Position numbers and translations under genes: made by a program. The notes under the pieces are model-generated. The model did not search any database, had not been told where the DNA came from, and was given only the letters and a program-made list of their open reading frames with translations. 64,000 nucleotides of DNA from Akkermansiaceae bacterium (GTDB lineage: Bacteria; Verrucomicrobiota; Verrucomicrobiia; Verrucomicrobiales; DEV007): positions 1 to 64,000 of the forward strand of contig JACKQE010000014.1 of the NCBI GenBank assembly GCA_024233005.1, given 5' to 3'. How positions within the stretch are numbered: position 1 is the first letter of the stretch; every line of letters starts with the position of its first letter. Below are positions 25,254 through 35,208 of this stretch, piece after piece.

Positions 25254-27457
25254 GAATTTCCGAATCCAGGCTGATCAGTTTTTGGCTGATCCTGGCGTTG
25301 GCGGCTGAGGCGGTTTTAGCCAGGTTCGTCACGGGTTACTGGATTCCTGGAGGATTGATCCTCTGCCTGGTCACAGGAATGGCCCTGTTGAGGCCTTTCA
25401 TAGGACGGGGGCCGTTGTTGCGCTTGTTGGGTATGCTTTCAGCCTCAGTGCTTTTCTTGCTTTTGCCGGCGATGAAGTCCGACAACGGCGGGGAACTGGC
25501 CAACAGTCTTCCATTGGCAGTGGTCTGGGCGATTTCGCTGCATGTGATTGCCTGGTCGCTCGCTTTGGAGGGGGGAGGGGATCACTGCCCTCCTTCCGTT
25601 TCCCTCTTTGCCGCCATCGGAGGGTTGTTGGCTGCCCATGGGGCTTTCCGTGCCTTTGCGTACGAATTTCCTGCCTCTTGGACCCAGGCTGCTGGGCTTG
25701 TGGCTTTGGCCGGAAGCATCATGGCTTGGTGGAATGCCGAAGCTTTGGGAGAACGGGCTGCGTCCGGGACAACCAGGACAAAATGGATTCTGGGGAAGGG
25801 GCGTGGGACGATTCCGTGGAATGTCCTCTTTCTGGCTTTGATGTTGTTGGGGATTTGGTGGGGGGTTCCCTTTGCAGAGCGGGGGGCCACCATTGTCCAC
25901 CTCTGGCTGGGCGGAGAATCAGCCGAACAGTTGGAGGATTTTGGCCCTCGTGAAGTCCGACGGGAGAAGGCCACCGGCGGTGGAGCGAATACAGGGGAAC
26001 GGGAGTTGCCCAAAAGGCTCTCTTTGGAGCCCGGCGATGGCATCAGAGTGGGGTTACGCTTCAACACCGATGCCGATTATTCCGCTGCGGTCGCCTCTCC
26101 CTTGTATCTGCGGGGGTGGAGTCTGGGCAACGTGCTCGACGATTCCGTGCTTGGCCCTGACAGACTGGGGGAATGGCGTTTTGACGCCGATGACGGGGTG
26201 ACGGACGGTTGGACCCAGATCGGAGACAAGGGCGAGGAAATTCGGTTGGATTTGTTCCTCCCCCGGGAGGAGTTCCCTGCCTTGCCATTGCCTCCAACGA
26301 CGAATCGCGTGGGTTCCGAGGCGGTCTATGAATACGCCGATGATTGGTATCAAATCCTTCCAGAAGACAAAGTCCGTCGCGCGCGCCTCTCCATTGGCGC
26401 CCACCTCCCCGTGCCTACGGTTGAGTCCATCGATCCGGAGTTCTTGCGATATCCTGGTGCAGAGAGAATCCCCCGGCCCCGATTGCCAGAATCCGCCTGG
26501 ATGGAGACCCTCAAAATCCTGGGGAAGGAGGCTTTGCCGGAAAATGCGGGGCTGGCGGAGCAATTGCGTCACCTCCGGAAGTGGCTGCAACAGCGCTGTC
26601 ACTATAGTCTTCATTATGAGAATCCTCTCGATCTTCCAGCCGTCGAAAATTTTCTCCAGAAGGAACGTCAAGGGCACTGTGAGCTCTTTGCGGCTTCTGC
26701 CATGATGCTGCTCCAAGGACAGGGAATTCCTGCCCGGATCGCGTATGGCTATTGCGGCGGCGAAGGAAATGCGGCTGACCGGACGGTGATCTTCCGGAAC
26801 CGTGATTTTCATGCCTGGGTGGAATTGCCCATTCGCGGAAAAGGATGGATGGTTTATGACGTCACTCCCGGGGAAGGGGGCGAGGAACGTCGGCCGAGGC
26901 CCATGCCTTCCACCCAGGGGAACTCCGCAGAGAAGGGCGGGTGGCGGTGGGACGATTTTGACGAACTTAAGCCCACCGGTGTGGGATTGCCCCTGAACTC
27001 TGTGGTCGAACTCGGATGGCAGGATCAAGTCCTGGAGTGGTTGAGGAGCCAGGGGGCCGGGGGGATGGCGATTTTGGGAGGTCTGGCGATGTTGGGGGGC
27101 ATCCGGACCTTGTGGCGTTTCCTTCTGCAGCGTCGGAAATCCGGCCCGGAAGCCCACGAGGGGGCTGGCACCGATGGGGATGGGTTTCCCGGCTGGCTTT
27201 CTCCGCGGAACGCTGATCATTCAGGTTCAGCCAAAGAAGTGGGCCGACTCCGAAATGCGCTGCTTGCCCATTGGAGTGCGCGGGGACAGAACAAAGTGCC
27301 GGGTGAAACGTTGCGCGAGTTTGTTTTCCGGGTTGCCTGCGATGATCCTGATTTCGAACGGTTTGCCAGTATCGTGGATTACCTCTACAGGGTGAGTTTC
27401 GCCGGATCAGCCAGGGATACGGTGGCTGAACGGACGTGGACCAACGATTTGAGGTAA
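25250..27457 (+). CDS. TgpA-like membrane transglutaminase
   Basis: 735 residues. Six or so membrane helices at about 10-215 (DUF3488-like), a periplasmic transglutaminase-like domain at about 420-580, a membrane helix near 605-625, and a soluble C-terminal DUF4129-like segment. The catalytic triad is visible: Cys477 in GHCELFAASAMM, His in RNRDFHAWVEL, Asp in GWMVYDVTPG. TgpA homologues are inner-membrane proteins with periplasmic protease/transglutaminase folds. Start ATG overlaps the DUF58 stop (ATGA), and the pair is a common functional unit. Confidence 0.88.
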   Translation: MRISESRLISFWLILALAAEAVLARFVTGYWIPGGLILCLVTGMALLRPFIGRGPLLRLLGMLSASVLFLLLPAMKSDNGGELANSLPLAVVWAISLHVIAWSLALEGGGDHCPPSVSLFAAIGGLLAAHGAFRAFAYEFPASWTQAAGLVALAGSIMAWWNAEALGERAASGTTRTKWILGKGRGTIPWNVLFLALMLLGIWWGVPFAERGATIVHLWLGGESAEQLEDFGPREVRREKATGGGANTGERELPKRLSLEPGDGIRVGLRFNTDADYSAAVASPLYLRGWSLGNVLDDSVLGPDRLGEWRFDADDGVTDGWTQIGDKGEEIRLDLFLPREEFPALPLPPTTNRVGSEAVYEYADDWYQILPEDKVRRARLSIGAHLPVPTVESIDPEFLRYPGAERIPRPRLPESAWMETLKILGKEALPENAGLAEQLRHLRKWLQQRCHYSLHYENPLDLPAVENFLQKERQGHCELFAASAMMLLQGQGIPARIAYGYCGGEGNAADRTVIFRNRDFHAWVELPIRGKGWMVYDVTPGEGGEERRPRPMPSTQGNSAEKGGWRWDDFDELKPTGVGLPLNSVVELGWQDQVLEWLRSQGAGGMAILGGLAMLGGIRTLWRFLLQRRKSGPEAHEGAGTDGDGFPGWLSPRNADHSGSAKEVGRLRNALLAHWSARGQNKVPGETLREFVFRVACDDPDFERFASIVDYLYRVSFAGSARDTVAERTWTNDLR

Positions 27458-27571
27458 TGAGAGGCCACCGGGGTTTCCCAAGCACGGCGCGGACTGAGGC
27501 CGGTCAAGAATTTTTCCCGGCGAGGAGAATTGCGATTGCCCTGTCCGCTTGGCTAGCCCATTCATGCCGGT

Positions 27572-29422
27572 ATGCATCCATCATCCATTCTGAAAGCTCT
27601 AAAGCGTCTCAGAATCCCGCCGACGATCGGTTGGTATTTGCCCCTCCTTTTCGTGCTGATTCCAGTTTGGATGGCCTTCCGTTACACCTGCATCGTGCCC
27701 CGGGCCGATCATTGGTCGATGGTCATCGCGCCCTATGTCAAATGGCAGGATGGGGCCTCATTTTTGGAAACCATCCGGATTCAGGTGAATGACAGCAGGA
27801 TGGAGGTGCCCATTGCGATTCATTTGGCGCTGATCAAATGGACGCACTGGAATTTGGTCCTGGAAAGCTTGTTGGCGGTGGGAATGTGGGCCCTGACCGC
27901 CTGGCTGCTGATTCGGGAATTGCGGTTTCTGCGGGCAAGCCAAGGTTCCTGGGCTGCTTTGGTTCCTTGGCTGGCCACGATCTGGTTGTTGTCTCCACGG
28001 CAGTGGATGAATTGGACTTGGGGGATCCAAATATGCTATGCCATGGTCGTCCTCGCGACCTTGGCCACGTTGGTTTGCTTGCGGAGCGGGGCTCCCCGGT
28101 GGCTCAGAGTCCTCGGCGCCGCGTTCTGTGCATTCATTGCCGTGCACACCTTCATCAACGGCTGGTTCGCCTGGATTCTGGGATTCGGCTGGCTGCTTTG
28201 GGAAGCGCTGGTCCTGCGAAAAGAGGAGCGGGGAGCTTGGGGGGCCGTCGGAGTCTGGATCTTTCTGGCGGCATTGTCCGGGTGGGATTGCTTCCAGGGA
28301 TATCACCCGGGCGCCGGTGGTTCTGGAGGTGGCATGATGAAGCAATTGTTCGCTTCCCCGGGGATTGTCCTGCGTTATTTCCTTCAAGTCATGGGTGCCC
28401 CGTTCAGTGACTTCTGGCCCACGATCGATCGTGGTGAGATCCGCTTGGGAATCAACGTGTTGGGGTCCATGGTGATTGCCGTGGTTTCCCTTGTCCTGAT
28501 GGCGATCCTTTTCTGGGGGGGGAGACAAGGTGATTGGAAGGGGCACTCCTGGGCGGTGTCGTTCTGGTGGCTTTGTGCCGCTTGGGGGTTGGGGAATGGC
28601 TTTGCTATCGCCTTGGCGAGGACTGGAGTGGCCGCTTCCAATCCTTTCGAAAGCCGTTACCCGGCATACACGCTCTGGTTTTATTTCGCCCTCATTGGAC
28701 TGTGCTGTTATGCCCGTGCTCCTTGGGTGAAAAAAATCCGTTGGGTATGGCTCGCTGGGATTTTATGGTGCTCCCTCATCAGTGGATTTCAGGCACTGCG
28801 TGATGCCCGGTTGGATTTCGACCGGAACAGAATGATTGTCACGGCGGCTGCGGTGAGGAATGTCGCCCCCGAAATACCGTTTCTTCACATCCTTGGCAGC
28901 TGTCCAGTTGAATATACTATCCAGATGTTGAACCGATTGGATGGAAAAGGACTGCTGCAAATCAAATCACTGGAGGCCTCGTCTCCGGGGAAAGCTCCTG
29001 CCTGGGATCGGGCGGTGGGGGAAATTCAACAGGGTGGGACCTCTTCCAATTCATTCTACATCAAAGGCTGGGGAATGGACAAAGACACGCGTGATTCCCT
29101 TGACGGCATCCTCGTCTCGATGCAGCCCAGCGGTGGCGTGGAGAGTTGGCTTGGGGTCGCCCAACGCCGATCATACCGGACCAAACTGGCCAAGACCAAA
29201 AAATCGATTGCCCTCCACAACCGCATCGGATGGGATTATTCCTACGCTTTCACCGGCGATCACCCGGATCAGGACCTGTCCGGGATCATTAAGCTGCCTT
29301 CGGGAAAAGTGACTTTCCGTGCCTACGGTTACAACATTGCCTCCGGTGGTATTCAACGGCTGGAAGGTGAGGTCACCCTTGATTTGCCGGTCTCACTGCC
29401 GAATCAAGCCAGCAAACCCTGA
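27572..29422 (+). CDS. Polytopic membrane protein, possible GT-C-like glycosyltransferase
   Basis: 616 residues. About 10-11 hydrophobic helices run from residue 20 to 425 (for example LPLLFVLIPVWMAF, VGVWIFLAALSG, WLAGILWCSLISG). A loop after the first helix holds PRADHWS, an acidic/His position where GT-C enzymes carry catalytic acidic residues. The C-terminal 190 residues are soluble and beta-rich (FYIKGWGMDKDTRD, a GW-type domain seen after glycosyltransferases). No named family is recognised; lipid-linked sugar transfer is inference. A second polytopic gene follows 166 bases later. Confidence 0.7.
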   Translation: MHPSSILKALKRLRIPPTIGWYLPLLFVLIPVWMAFRYTCIVPRADHWSMVIAPYVKWQDGASFLETIRIQVNDSRMEVPIAIHLALIKWTHWNLVLESLLAVGMWALTAWLLIRELRFLRASQGSWAALVPWLATIWLLSPRQWMNWTWGIQICYAMVVLATLATLVCLRSGAPRWLRVLGAAFCAFIAVHTFINGWFAWILGFGWLLWEALVLRKEERGAWGAVGVWIFLAALSGWDCFQGYHPGAGGSGGGMMKQLFASPGIVLRYFLQVMGAPFSDFWPTIDRGEIRLGINVLGSMVIAVVSLVLMAILFWGGRQGDWKGHSWAVSFWWLCAAWGLGNGFAIALARTGVAASNPFESRYPAYTLWFYFALIGLCCYARAPWVKKIRWVWLAGILWCSLISGFQALRDARLDFDRNRMIVTAAAVRNVAPEIPFLHILGSCPVEYTIQMLNRLDGKGLLQIKSLEASSPGKAPAWDRAVGEIQQGGTSSNSFYIKGWGMDKDTRDSLDGILVSMQPSGGVESWLGVAQRRSYRTKLAKTKKSIALHNRIGWDYSYAFTGDHPDQDLSGIIKLPSGKVTFRAYGYNIASGGIQRLEGEVTLDLPVSLPNQASKP

Positions 29423-29588
29423 GGACGCTTGCTCCCGGAGAGAGTGGGGAAGGGGCGGTATTCAACACTAAGGACTCCCGTTTCTTCCACAGGCCTCAGA
29501 AAAACGAGCTTTGATTGGATCAGCGGCGCGCTTGACAGTGGGTCTGGGCGGAAGCAAAGATCGTCTCTGATCATTTGCGCTCACTTTC

Positions 29589-31379
29589 ATGACCCAATTT
29601 TTTCGAGACAGGGACCTGGCGGGACGCTTCTTGGGCGCGGTTCTTTTCGGTCTGCTGATTTGGCTGGCTTTGCCCCATGTGATCGTGGTGCTGGATGATG
29701 ATTTTTGGTATCTTCGCTCCGTCGGGGAAACCTTCCGCCGCGGACGCCCTTGGACAGATTTTTGGCAGGCTCCTTGGGCCGCCACTTCCTCCTGCCTCGT
29801 GGCTCTAGTCTTTGCGGTGACTGCCAGCATGAAATTGGCGGTCCATGGGCTGCTCTTCCTTTCTGCAGCCATGGTATTTTTCGGACTGTCCAGCTTTGCC
29901 GGACGGTCCGGACTTGGGGCGAAGGGGGGATCCATGGTCGCGTTTTTGGTTCTGTCCGGACCCACCACTCTCTTTATGTTGATGATGTTCACGTCGGTTC
30001 CCTTTTATTGGGGCTGTTTGTGGCTGGCGGCGTGGCTGGCACTGACCAAACGATGGGGCTGGTTCGCTGTTGTGTTTTGTCTGGGACTGGGGGCCCGGCA
30101 AAGCGCTTTGACGTGGCTGGCCCTGCCGGGATGGGCATTTTTGTCGGCCTTGATCCTTCGCGGTCGCGGAGAGCGAATCGTTTTGCCATGGAAGGCATTT
30201 TTCGCGGTGGTGACGGGTCTTCTCATGTTGGTGATCCTGAAGGCAATCATGAATCCCACACATGCTCAAGAAGTGATCTTTGGTGCCATGGGAGAGACCA
30301 TCAAAGCCGGCCGCATACCTCTTCACGCCAATGTCTTGGTCATTGGCACCTTGGTGGTTATCGGAGGCTACGGTTTGGGGTGTCTCGCTCATGCCATGAC
30401 CCGGTGGTGGCGCACCGGCGGATTTCCATTCCCCAGGGCTGGATGGCTGCGCTTCCTGTCCGCCCTTCTGACGGTTGGGTGGGGGGCTTGGCTGGCCTTT
30501 TGGTTGATGAAACAATTATCGTGGTCTCACGGCTGTTACCTGGACAAGTGGGCTCCCCCCATCGCGCTGGTGACAGGTGGGCTCGCCGGCGCGGGTGTGG
30601 TCTTGTGGCCGAGGCGTCCGTCTTGGGGGTTTGTGTTGGCCGCCCTTGGCGCTTTGGTGTTGGCCGGGCTTTATGGAGGTCTCTTTGACTATTATTTCGC
30701 CGATCTCTTTTTCTGGGGGTTGGCGGCCTCGCTCGCGGGAGAGGATCACAGTCTTTCCCGCGACCCAGCAGGAACAACTCCTGTTTCCCGCTTTCCAACC
30801 GTGCCTGCGAGGTCCGTTGTTTTGATCCTGGTTCTGATACTGGCCGCTTGGAATTTTCGATGTTGTTGTCGCCACAAATACGAATCCGATAGAGTGGCTG
30901 CCTGCATCCAAATGACAGAGGGAGCTCTCCGCAAAGGTGTGTTAAAGCCGCACGAAATTGGTTTTGCCTCTTTTGGCTACCTGGGCTGGCATTTAGAGGA
31001 CTACTACATCACTCATGACGGACTTGGATCGGCCGATCTGGGAGGGTTCATGGCCTATCGGGATGACTGGAATGGAGAACGGGGGACGTCCACTTTGAGT
31101 GAAAATCCGAAATCCTTCCGGGCCTTTCGAGACTGGTTCCCTTCCCATAACAACAAAGAGTTGAAAGCACGGACGGATGCGCTGCTTTTGGCCGAAATTG
31201 AGGCACCGATTCTTTGGTTTTGGAAAGCCAAATTTTTCTTAAAGCGCGTTCCGGGAGAGGGTGTCAGGCTCGATCGAAAACCTGTTGATTACGACGATTT
31301 CCAGTTCCATCCGTTTCCCTTGAACGACTTGGAATGGAGTCAATTCATGAATTTTGGGAATTTTGAGACTTCTCCATAA
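29589..31379 (+). CDS. Polytopic membrane protein with GT-C-like first loop
   Basis: 596 residues with about 10 membrane helices from residue 13 to 425 and a 170-residue soluble C-terminus. Right after the first helix lies VVLDDDFWYLRS, a cluster of acidic residues at the place where GT-C glycosyltransferases (ArnT/PMT-like) have their catalytic D-x-D/E motif. The protein family is not recognised by name. Together with the preceding polytopic protein and the GT4 enzyme it suggests cell-surface glycan or glycoprotein assembly. The gene ends 175 bases before nusA, where rimP often sits in other bacteria. Confidence 0.7.
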   Translation: MTQFFRDRDLAGRFLGAVLFGLLIWLALPHVIVVLDDDFWYLRSVGETFRRGRPWTDFWQAPWAATSSCLVALVFAVTASMKLAVHGLLFLSAAMVFFGLSSFAGRSGLGAKGGSMVAFLVLSGPTTLFMLMMFTSVPFYWGCLWLAAWLALTKRWGWFAVVFCLGLGARQSALTWLALPGWAFLSALILRGRGERIVLPWKAFFAVVTGLLMLVILKAIMNPTHAQEVIFGAMGETIKAGRIPLHANVLVIGTLVVIGGYGLGCLAHAMTRWWRTGGFPFPRAGWLRFLSALLTVGWGAWLAFWLMKQLSWSHGCYLDKWAPPIALVTGGLAGAGVVLWPRRPSWGFVLAALGALVLAGLYGGLFDYYFADLFFWGLAASLAGEDHSLSRDPAGTTPVSRFPTVPARSVVLILVLILAAWNFRCCCRHKYESDRVAACIQMTEGALRKGVLKPHEIGFASFGYLGWHLEDYYITHDGLGSADLGGFMAYRDDWNGERGTSTLSENPKSFRAFRDWFPSHNNKELKARTDALLLAEIEAPILWFWKAKFFLKRVPGEGVRLDRKPVDYDDFQFHPFPLNDLEWSQFMNFGNFETSP

Positions 31380-31423
31380 TTAGAATTAAGACGAGTTTAC
31401 CTTTTTGCAGGATGAATTCAGGC

Positions 31424-31451
31424 TTGCGCTGATCAAGGCATGGGCTATGAT
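31424..31451 (+). promoter_or_regulatory. Candidate promoter of the nusA operon
   Basis: TTGCGC (31424-31429), 16-base spacer, TATGAT (31446-31451). It predicts a leader of about 97 bases before the nusA ATG. The leader holds a T-rich stretch (31515-31530) but I see no clear hairpin. Confidence 0.5.
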
Positions 31452-31554
31452 GAAAGCCTTTCACGCTGATTTGACGCCACCATCCATCCAGATTGGGGCA
31501 GAAAGAGTGGGTATTTTTCCCGCTTTTTTTTGTCTCCAGACTTGAGCAGACTTT

Positions 31555-32814
31555 ATGACTAACGAACTTCTGGCTCTTTTTGAATATTACGAAAAAGAGA
31601 AGGGGATCGACCGTGCCACCATGGTCGATGCCTTGGAAGGTGCCTTGCTATCGGCGTCAAAAAAGAGCATTGGTCCGGCGCGAGAACTGGCGATCAAGAT
31701 TGATCCGGATCGCGGTACCATCAAGGCGACGGCGACCTTGCAGGTGGTGGAAAAAGTCACCAAACCCTACGACGAAGTCGATCTTTACACAGCGCAAAGG
31801 GTCCAGCCCGGGATCGAATTGGGGGGGGATTTGCTCGTTGAGGTGACTCCCAAGAATTTCGGTCGTATCGCCGCCCAGACGTTCAAGCAAGCCATGATGC
31901 AGCGTCTCCGCCAAGCGGAGAAGGAAATGATTTACGACGAGTTCAAGGACCGGGCCGGCGAGATCGTCAGTGGTGTGGTCCGTCGGTTTGAGCGTTCCGA
32001 TGTGATGATCGACCTTGGGAAATTTGAAGGTGTGATGCCTTCCCGGGAGCGGGTCAATACCGAAGAATACGCCGTCGGGGATCGCATTCGGGTATACGTG
32101 GTGGCTGTTGAGAACGGCATCCGTGGACCGGAGATCATTCTTTCAAGAAGCCATCCCAATTTCGTCCGCCGGTTGTTTGAATCGGAAGTCAGTGAAATCG
32201 CAGACCATACCGTCGAAATCCGGGCCATTGCCCGTGAAGCGGGCTACCGGACCAAGGTGGCCGTGTATAGCGCCGAGGAAAAAATCGACCCGGTGGGCGC
32301 CTGTGTCGGGCTGCGGGGGGCGCGTGTGAAAAATATCGTCCGGGAACTCAACAATGAGAAGGTGGACATCATCCGCTGGAGTGACAATATCCGGGAGTTT
32401 GTCGAGGAGGCTCTTAAGCCCGCCAAACTGCGGTCGGTGGAACTTTTTCCCTCCGAGAAGAGGGTCCGGGTCACGGTCGACGAAGAAGAACTTTCCAAAG
32501 CCATCGGTCGCAAGGGCCAGAACGTGCGTTTGACGAACCGTCTTATCGGCTGGGATGTCCAGGTCGAGCGAGATGAGTCCGCCCATGAGGCCTTCGAAGC
32601 CAGGGTGGCTTCCGTGGTGACCCAATTTTCCAAAGTCCTTGGCATTGACAAGGAAACGGCCGAGTGCCTGATCCGGGGTGGTTTGAACAGTCTGGAAATG
32701 CTTGCTTCCGACGTGGATGCAGGCGACGTGGCGGAGATCTTGGGTGTCGACGAAGCGGTCGGTGCTGATATCATCGCCAAGGCAAGGGCATCCGTCGGCG
32801 CAGCTGCCTCGTAA
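31555..32814 (+). CDS. nusA: Transcription termination/antitermination factor NusA
   Basis: 419 residues. Binds RNA polymerase and nascent RNA to modulate pausing, termination and antitermination. N-terminal domain at 1-125, S1 domain at about 130-200 (GEIVSGVVRRFERSDVMIDL), KH1 and KH2 at about 205-350 (DPVGACVGLRGARVKNIVREL and KAIGRKGQNVRLTNRLIG), then one helix-hairpin-helix acidic-type repeat at 360-415. The ATG at 31555 fits; there is no SD before it. It begins a classical cluster, but rimP, usually just upstream, is absent and a polytopic membrane protein takes its place. Confidence 0.97.
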   Translation: MTNELLALFEYYEKEKGIDRATMVDALEGALLSASKKSIGPARELAIKIDPDRGTIKATATLQVVEKVTKPYDEVDLYTAQRVQPGIELGGDLLVEVTPKNFGRIAAQTFKQAMMQRLRQAEKEMIYDEFKDRAGEIVSGVVRRFERSDVMIDLGKFEGVMPSRERVNTEEYAVGDRIRVYVVAVENGIRGPEIILSRSHPNFVRRLFESEVSEIADHTVEIRAIAREAGYRTKVAVYSAEEKIDPVGACVGLRGARVKNIVRELNNEKVDIIRWSDNIREFVEEALKPAKLRSVELFPSEKRVRVTVDEEELSKAIGRKGQNVRLTNRLIGWDVQVERDESAHEAFEARVASVVTQFSKVLGIDKETAECLIRGGLNSLEMLASDVDAGDVAEILGVDEAVGADIIAKARASVGAAAS

Positions 32815-32921
32815 CAGCTGGCGTAGGCCGCCGGAAACAGCCCTGTCGCTGATGCAGCGGGATCTTTGATCCCGATCGACGACAAAACCAACCAACCACC
32901 AAGAGCAGAATACAAGACTAG

Positions 32922-35078
32922 ATGGCATCATCCAAACCACCAGGCAATTCCAGTGGAGCCAAAGGCCGCGGGCGGTCTAGCGCTGGAACACCGTTGTCCA
33001 AACCTTTGGATGAGGCACGGAAGGAAGCCTTGAACTTGTTTGAGAAGGATGAGAAACCCAAACGAGTCGCCGGACCAGTTGAAGAGGGTTCTGCGTTTGC
33101 TCATTTGGGGACCAAAACGCCCGCCAAGAAAAAGCCTGCCACGCTATTGGAGATGCCGCCGGCGCCTCCCAAGCCGGTGGCGATGGATTTGATTGGCGCT
33201 GGCGAGCCAGAGCCTGAAGCGGTCGCCGTTCCCGAAGCTCCCATCGTTGATCCTATTGTTGAGGCGGAGGCCGACCTGGAGCCATCGGAGCCGGGCGAAG
33301 AGCGCATCATTCATCTCAAGCCTCCCATTGTGGTCAAGGATCTTGCGGCCGCGATGGACCTCAAGCCTTTCAAGTTGATTCAGGACTTGATGGAACTGGA
33401 CGTCTTTGCCAGTCAAAATCAGGCCATCGAGCCTGACGTGGCAGCACGGGTTTGCGAAAAACACGGATTTGTTTTCGAAAAGGAAAAGCGCAAGGAAGGC
33501 GGCGGGGTCCACAAGGTGGAGGTCGTCATCGAGGAACCGGTGGTTCCGGAAGTCGTGGAGGAGGAAAAGCTCAAAACGCGGATTCCTGTTGTCACTTTCA
33601 TGGGGCACGTTGACCATGGGAAGACCTCCTTGATGGATGCTTTCCGTGGTTCACGGGTCACCTCCGGTGAGGCCGGGGGAATCACCCAGCACATTGGCGC
33701 TTATGTGGTAGAGCGTGGAGAGCACAAGGTGACCTTCATCGACACCCCTGGACATCAGGCCTTTGCCCAAATGCGGGCACGCGGTGCGAATATCACCGAC
33801 ATCGTGGTGCTGGTCATTGCCGCCGATGATGGCATCATGCCAACGACCATTGAGGCCATCGAACACGCCAGAAAGGCGGGAGTTTCGATCGTTGTAGCCA
33901 TCAACAAGGTCGATTTGGAGCGGGCCAATCTCATGCGTGTCATGTCGCAACTCCAAGAACGTGACCTTGCCCCTGAAGCCTGGGGGGGATCCACGCTCTG
34001 TGTCGAAGTGTCGGCAAAGACCGGGCAAGGGTTGGACGAACTCTTTGAAGCCATCGTGTTGCAGGCCGAAATTTTGGAACTCAAAGCCGATCCGACGGCT
34101 CCTGCCAGGGGGATCGTGATCGAATCCCGCACGGAAGCTGGTCGTGGACCGAACGCGACCATCCTGGTCCAGACCGGCACTTTGAAGCCCGGAACTCCGT
34201 TCATTTGCGGCAATTACTATGGCAAGGTGAAGGCCATGCTCGACGACCGCGGGAAGCCAATCAAAGAGGCGGGCCCCTCAATGCCGGTCGAGGTGCTCGG
34301 CTTTTCGGATGTTCCCCATGTGGGAGATGAGCTGGTTCAGATGGACACTGAGCGCAATGCCAAAAAACTCAGCGAAGAGAGGCTTGAATCGGAGCGCAAA
34401 GAGAAGCTTCGCCCCAAGGAACAGGCATCCTTGGAGAATTTTTATGATCGCTGGGAGCAGGATGCCAAGAAGTCCCTGAAGATCATTCTCAAAACCGACG
34501 TCAGGGGGTCCGCGGAAGCGATTGTGACCGCTCTCAACGAAATCAAATCTGACAAAGTCCTGCTGGAAGTGGTCCGAGCCGACGCGGGGCCGATCACAGA
34601 GACAGATGTGCTCTTTGCGAGTGCCTCTGAGGCCTTCCTCATTGGCTTCAACACCAAAGTCGAAAACAACGCCGTTGCCGTGCTGCGACGCGAAGGTATC
34701 ACGGTTAAGCTTTACAGTATCATTTACGAGCTTCTGGACCAGGTCAAAGAGGCGATGCTGGGCCTGCTTGATCCGGAAACCAGAGAACGAATCATCGGTC
34801 ACGCGGTGGTCAAAGAGGTATTCAAGCTCACTGGTGGCAGGGTCGGTGGCTGCATGGTCACCGACGGGCGCGTTCACCGCAAGGCCAGGGCGCGGGTCCT
34901 GAGAAATGGAACACCGGTCTACGATGGTGGCTTCCAAACACTGCGGCGATTCAAAGAGGATGTGGAAGAAGTCCGCAATGGATTGGAATGCGGTATTCGA
35001 CTGGGGGATTTCAATGATTACCTGAAAGACGACATCATTGAATGCTACGAAATTGACAAATTCGCCCAAACGCTCTGA
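32922..35078 (+). CDS. infB: Translation initiation factor IF-2
   Basis: 718 residues. GTPase that places initiator tRNA on the 30S subunit and drives subunit joining. A Pro/Glu/Lys-rich N-terminal region (1-140) is followed by an IF2_N-like helical stretch (KPPIVVKDLAAAMDLKPF). The G domain from about 220 has G1 GHVDHGKT (near 227), G3 DTPGH and G4 NKVD. The beta-barrel domains and the conserved C-terminal domain end at CYEIDKFAQTL. It starts 107 bases after nusA and is likely co-transcribed with it. Confidence 0.97.
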   Translation: MASSKPPGNSSGAKGRGRSSAGTPLSKPLDEARKEALNLFEKDEKPKRVAGPVEEGSAFAHLGTKTPAKKKPATLLEMPPAPPKPVAMDLIGAGEPEPEAVAVPEAPIVDPIVEAEADLEPSEPGEERIIHLKPPIVVKDLAAAMDLKPFKLIQDLMELDVFASQNQAIEPDVAARVCEKHGFVFEKEKRKEGGGVHKVEVVIEEPVVPEVVEEEKLKTRIPVVTFMGHVDHGKTSLMDAFRGSRVTSGEAGGITQHIGAYVVERGEHKVTFIDTPGHQAFAQMRARGANITDIVVLVIAADDGIMPTTIEAIEHARKAGVSIVVAINKVDLERANLMRVMSQLQERDLAPEAWGGSTLCVEVSAKTGQGLDELFEAIVLQAEILELKADPTAPARGIVIESRTEAGRGPNATILVQTGTLKPGTPFICGNYYGKVKAMLDDRGKPIKEAGPSMPVEVLGFSDVPHVGDELVQMDTERNAKKLSEERLESERKEKLRPKEQASLENFYDRWEQDAKKSLKIILKTDVRGSAEAIVTALNEIKSDKVLLEVVRADAGPITETDVLFASASEAFLIGFNTKVENNAVAVLRREGITVKLYSIIYELLDQVKEAMLGLLDPETRERIIGHAVVKEVFKLTGGRVGGCMVTDGRVHRKARARVLRNGTPVYDGGFQTLRRFKEDVEEVRNGLECGIRLGDFNDYLKDDIIECYEIDKFAQTL

Positions 35079-35100
35079 ACGGTTCTTCAGGCTCATCCCA

Positions 35101-35127
35101 GGCAGGGCTATCAGACATAGCCCTGCC
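35101..35127 (+). terminator. Perfect 11-bp hairpin between infB and rbfA
   Basis: GGCAGGGCTAT (35101-35111), 5-base loop, ATAGCCCTGCC (35117-35127). The T-tract (TTTTT) comes only about 13 bases later, so termination may be partial or the hairpin may act as an RNase processing or stability element inside the operon. Confidence 0.5.
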
Positions 35128-35208
35128 GGATTTCACTAATTTTTGCGAGGTTTGCCCCTTGCCAATTTGAGCTTTTCGAGAACAATCCAGTCATCAACCT
35201 GACTGCGC

